Part shown: piece after piece, positions 60,894 to 64,000 of the stretch
Numbering within the stretch: position 1 is the first letter of the stretch
Layout of the letters: each line of letters begins with the position of its first letter
Source of the DNA: Paenibacillus_S vulneris
Lineage (GTDB): Bacteria; Bacillota; Bacilli; Paenibacillales; NBRC-103111
DNA: 64,000 bases
Assembly: GCF_039543185.1 (NCBI RefSeq)
Contig: NZ_BAABJG010000052.1
Span: 1 to 64,000 of the forward strand
Direction of reading: 5' to 3'
Made by a program: the position numbers and the translations under genes
The notes under the pieces: generated by a model
The model's input: only the letters and a program-made list of their open reading frames with translations
Database searches by the model: none
Told to the model about the DNA's origin: nothing

Positions 60894-62684
60894 ATGCGTT
60901 GGCTGGCGAATCGATCTCTGAAATCGACGATATTGTGGCTGTTCGTTCCGTTAATCCTCGTCTTTGTGCCAGTAACCGGGATCGTCTCGTACATGCTGGC
61001 CTCGCAGCAGCTGAGAGCCAATGCGGAGACGAGCATTAACGATACGCTGTTTCAAACGAAAAACTATATGAATGATCGGCTGACGGCACTGCTTACCGAT
61101 CTCACGGCATTAGATAACAGCAGCGACATCCGGAGTCTTTTTTACAGGGCAGGGCAGCCGTCCTTTGAATTACAGCCTAGAGACTATATGACCTTGAGCA
61201 AGCAGATCGACAAGGTATACTCCGACTTTTACACCATTATCGATTCCATAGGGATATATTACAACGAAGGCCGGATTGCCGTACTCCGCCAAGACTATTT
61301 GCAGATGGATGCGGCTTGGGATGTTAAGCCGTTCCTTCAGTACCCATACGATACCGCATCCCAGGTCTATTGGCTGAACATTCATAAAGACGAGCTGGGA
61401 GCTGAGCGCGGCGCCAATGTGGCGGGATTATACAAATGGGTAGGCGGACCTCGAGGAGACCGGACCGGGTTGATCCTTATTCAGCTGAAGGAGGATTTTT
61501 TCCGAGAGCTGTTAACAGCGCCGAAGATAAGTAACAACGGCTACCTGATGCTCGTCAGTCCGGAAAGCGCCATAAGCTTCAAAGCCGCGCAGAGCCCCTA
61601 CGAACTGGACCAGAAGCAGCTTCACGAGGAGCTGCAGAAGGCTTCGAATCCGGTAACCGGAAGGATCGATATGAGAAGCTCGGAAGGCAGGAAGATGGTT
61701 GTCCTATACGATACGATAGGCATCAACAAATGGAAGATTGCCGCGGTGTACCCGCAGGACGAAATCTACGAGAAGATCAATGACATTCAATACGTCAGCC
61801 TGTCCGTCATGGCGGCCGTTCTAATAGTGGTCGTGCTGCTATCAGGTGTTCTGGCCAATATTATAGCAAGGCCTCTTGGAAGGCTGACTCGGCAGATCGA
61901 CCGTATTGAACAGGGGAATCTGGATGTAGCGGTGCCTGAGCTGCCCAGCCGGGAAATCGGTATTTTGAGCAAGGGCATCCAGGATATGCTGGAGAGAATC
62001 AAGCTTCTTCTTGCCCAGGTAGAGCACGAGCAGGAGCAAAAAAGATTGTCTGAATTGGCGGCGCTTCAAGCGCAAATCCAGCCTCATTTTTTGTACAACA
62101 CGCTCTTTTCGATCAAGCAGCTATGCGAAATGAACGAGACAAAAGAAGCCTCGCAGATGATTACGGCTCTATCGAATTATTTTCGTATTAGCATCAGTAA
62201 GGGCAATGAAATCATTTCGATCGCTAATGAACTGGAGCATGTAAAGCAGTATTTGTATATCCAGCATCAGCGTTACGGCAGCAGGATTTCGTATACAATC
62301 GACGTGCCGGAAGAGTTGCAGGACGGTTTGATTGTGAAGCTTACCCTTCAGCCGCTCGTGGAAAATGCGATCTATCATGGAGTCAAAAAGATTCGCCGTC
62401 CGGGAGTCATCGAAATTACAGGCTGGATGGACGAGAATAACGTCTATCTCCGGGTTAAGGATAACGGCGCCGGGATGTCGCCTGAGCGACTTGCGCAGCT
62501 CGAAAACAGCTTGTCCGCCGCCGCGGAAGACGATCCGAATGAAGCTCCCCCTGTAGGCTTCGGTGTCAGAAACGTACATCGTCGATTGCAGCTTCATTAC
62601 GGTCAGGACTACGGCTTGTCTTTTGTAAGCGAGGAGGGCGCCGGAACGGCGGCTACTGTTAAGATACCGCTAAGACGCGCTTAG
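60894..62684 (+). CDS. YesM-type sensor histidine kinase
   Basis: This 596-residue kinase has two membrane helices (about 13-33 and 306-328) around an extracellular Cache-like sensor, a HAMP region, then the His_kinase domain with H398 in QIQPHFLYNTL and the ATPase motifs (LQPLVENAIYHGVKK, DNGAGM, GVRNVHRRLQLHYG). ATG 60894 has GGAGGGG upstream; the longer frame to 60819 overlaps the binding-protein gene. It is in one unit with the binding protein and the response regulator and should sense a carbohydrate. Confidence 0.93.
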   Translation: MRWLANRSLKSTILWLFVPLILVFVPVTGIVSYMLASQQLRANAETSINDTLFQTKNYMNDRLTALLTDLTALDNSSDIRSLFYRAGQPSFELQPRDYMTLSKQIDKVYSDFYTIIDSIGIYYNEGRIAVLRQDYLQMDAAWDVKPFLQYPYDTASQVYWLNIHKDELGAERGANVAGLYKWVGGPRGDRTGLILIQLKEDFFRELLTAPKISNNGYLMLVSPESAISFKAAQSPYELDQKQLHEELQKASNPVTGRIDMRSSEGRKMVVLYDTIGINKWKIAAVYPQDEIYEKINDIQYVSLSVMAAVLIVVVLLSGVLANIIARPLGRLTRQIDRIEQGNLDVAVPELPSREIGILSKGIQDMLERIKLLLAQVEHEQEQKRLSELAALQAQIQPHFLYNTLFSIKQLCEMNETKEASQMITALSNYFRISISKGNEIISIANELEHVKQYLYIQHQRYGSRISYTIDVPEELQDGLIVKLTLQPLVENAIYHGVKKIRRPGVIEITGWMDENNVYLRVKDNGAGMSPERLAQLENSLSAAAEDDPNEAPPVGFGVRNVHRRLQLHYGQDYGLSFVSEEGAGTAATVKIPLRRA

Positions 62685-62711
62685 CACGATGGGTTGCGGG
62701 AGGTTCAGCAA

Positions 62712-64000
62712 ATGTGGAAACTCGTTATAATCGATGACGATCAAATTATACTGAGAGGGCTTACGGGCAGTATTCCTTGGCAGCGGCACGGGATTGAGGT
62801 CGCAGCCACCGCAATGGACGGCGAGGAAGGACTGGAGGCGGTAGAGAAGCATCGGCCTCATATCGTCATTACCGACATCCGGATGCCTTTCATGGATGGG
62901 CTGGAGTTTACGGAAACGGTTAAGGCTAACTATCCGGATACCAAAATCATCCTGATGACCAGCTACGATGAATTTGAATTCGCCCAAAAGGCACTAAAGC
63001 TAAAGGTGTATGACTTTGTACTGAAGCCTGTTGAAAACGATAAGCTGCTGGAAGTCGCCCTGCGTGCCGCGGAGGAGTGGGAGCAGGAGCAGAGCCTCGC
63101 AAAGAAAGTGATGGAGGGTATTCCTTTTCTCAAGCAGCGGTTTTACGAGAATTTGCTAAGAGGCAAATACAAGCAGGATGAAATCGAAAATGAGCTGCGC
63201 TTCCTGGATCTGAAGCTGGAAGGCAGGGTGTATACGGTTATTTTGCTGATTGCCGATGATTATTTTGAGACCGGCTCCAAAAACCGTTTCGGTCAAGAGC
63301 TGCTCAAGTACTGTATCCAGAACGTGGCTACGGAAGTCTTAGCCTCGGAGGCTCATAACGACGGCGGTGTGAACAGCCTGGTGTTTGAGTACATGGAGGA
63401 CGAAATCGCAATCGTTTACTGCAGTGACGAGGAGGAACAGACCGCGGAGCGGCTGGCGCTCCAGACGGCGGAATTGATCCGGCAACATGTTGAAACGTAT
63501 TTGAAAACGACGATTACCGTCGGTATCGGCTCGATGACTGCGGAGCTGTCATGTATTGCAGGCGCCTATAGGGAAGCGAAGGCCGCAACGGAATTTCGTC
63601 ATCTGACCGGAACCAATCAAGTATGGACCTATCGGGATACGCAGATCAAGTCGGAGGAAAGCTCGGTACCGGCCATAGCGGAAGGCTGGGAGGCGAAGCT
63701 TGCTTTGAAGTCGAAGCTGGGTCTGGAGCAGGAGGGCCTGCAGATTCTGGAGGCAATCGAACAGGATATCGTAGGGAAGCAGCCGATGACGCTAGAACGA
63801 CTTCGATTGCTATGTATTGAGATCGTCTTTGTGATCGCCAATGCATTCCAGGATTGGAGCGAGCCCCCTTATGCGAAGGAGGCAGTGGAGGAGATGTTCC
63901 AGGAGCTGCATCAGCTGCGTACGGCGAAGGAGATGTTCGAACGGATCCGGGCGTTTCTGGCCGGTATTACGGCAACGGTGAATGATCGTCGAAGCCGTCA
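62712..64000 (+). CDS. YesN-type response regulator, cut by the window end
   Basis: The visible 429 codons encode a receiver domain with the phospho-acceptor D55 in ITDIRMP, the acidic pair in VIIDDDQ near 5-9 and the lysine in VLKPVE, then a long middle region of the YesN type. The frame is open to the last base, so the AraC-type DNA-binding end lies beyond the window. The start is ATG 62712 with GGGAGG 8 bases upstream, 27 bases after the kinase gene. The target is probably a sugar transport operon further right. Confidence 0.93.
   Translation, partial: MWKLVIIDDDQIILRGLTGSIPWQRHGIEVAATAMDGEEGLEAVEKHRPHIVITDIRMPFMDGLEFTETVKANYPDTKIILMTSYDEFEFAQKALKLKVYDFVLKPVENDKLLEVALRAAEEWEQEQSLAKKVMEGIPFLKQRFYENLLRGKYKQDEIENELRFLDLKLEGRVYTVILLIADDYFETGSKNRFGQELLKYCIQNVATEVLASEAHNDGGVNSLVFEYMEDEIAIVYCSDEEEQTAERLALQTAELIRQHVETYLKTTITVGIGSMTAELSCIAGAYREAKAATEFRHLTGTNQVWTYRDTQIKSEESSVPAIAEGWEAKLALKSKLGLEQEGLQILEAIEQDIVGKQPMTLERLRLLCIEIVFVIANAFQDWSEPPYAKEAVEEMFQELHQLRTAKEMFERIRAFLAGITATVNDRRSR

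Noticed and set aside
1..64000. CRISPR arrays, insertion sequences, prophage, tRNA or rRNA genes
   Set aside because: I saw no regularly spaced direct repeats, transposase or phage genes, or tRNA-like cloverleaf segments ending in CCA.

Overview
The window looks like chromosome of a spore-forming Bacillota close to Paenibacillus. The support is two T-box leaders on aminoacyl-tRNA synthetase genes, strong AAGGAGG-type ribosome binding sites with frequent TTG and GTG starts, a KinB-like kinase, a YesM/YesN-type sensor system next to a lipoprotein binding protein, and gene orders that match Bacillus subtilis (a cymR-iscS-mnmA neighbourhood, and yrrI-alaS-ireB-ruvX-yrzB-mltG-trhP1-trhP2). I saw no rRNA, tRNA, CRISPR array, insertion sequence or prophage.

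Layout. 1-6663: membrane-anchored FAD oxidoreductase, T-box, hisS, aspS, tcdA. 6714-17522: a carbohydrate cluster with a divergent AraC regulator, a putative six-hairpin glycosidase, a small membrane protein, a Gfo/Idh/MocA dehydrogenase, a TIM-barrel isomerase/epimerase, a DUF6807 (PmoA) protein, a GH106-like glycosidase and a lone sugar-binding lipoprotein. 17624-24487: rarA, a CNNM/CorC-type transporter, mnmA (minus strand), cymR, iscS, a PRC-barrel protein and a zinc ribbon. 24743-35489: AI-2E family permease, ArsB/NhaD-type transporter, T-box, alaS, ireB, ruvX, two DUF1292 proteins, mltG, trhP1, trhP2. 35734-45534: chemoreceptor, class B PBP, KinB-like kinase, metallophosphoesterase, DoxX protein, DUF2157/GDYXXLXY pair and an unlisted 49-residue protein. 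45617-52120: a minus-strand efflux operon (MarR, EmrA-like adaptor, EmrB-like pump, lipoprotein adaptor, secreted protein) with a second, divergent MarR gene. 52226-59403: lipL, an esterase and the pdhABCD genes. 59537-64000: binding lipoprotein, histidine kinase and a response regulator cut by the window end.

How the parts fit: hisS, aspS and alaS charge tRNA, with T-box leaders on hisS-aspS and alaS; mnmA, iscS, tcdA and trhP1/P2 modify it. iscS supplies the sulfur that mnmA uses, and cymR sits with them. lipL can supply the lipoyl precursor that the E2 subunit (pdhC) needs. The carbohydrate cluster pairs hydrolases with redox and isomerase enzymes, which suggests an oxidative route of glycoside breakdown.

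The most unusual feature is a repeat family seen three times (38095-38204, 56220-56287 on the minus strand, 56469-56577). Each copy has a conserved two-part core (GYTTRCGYSCGCCTT and TCAAYWGCGGCCGGAGG) between stems whose sequences differ but still pair. Two copies lie in opposite orientation in the 514-base gap between pdhB and pdhC. I do not recognise the family.
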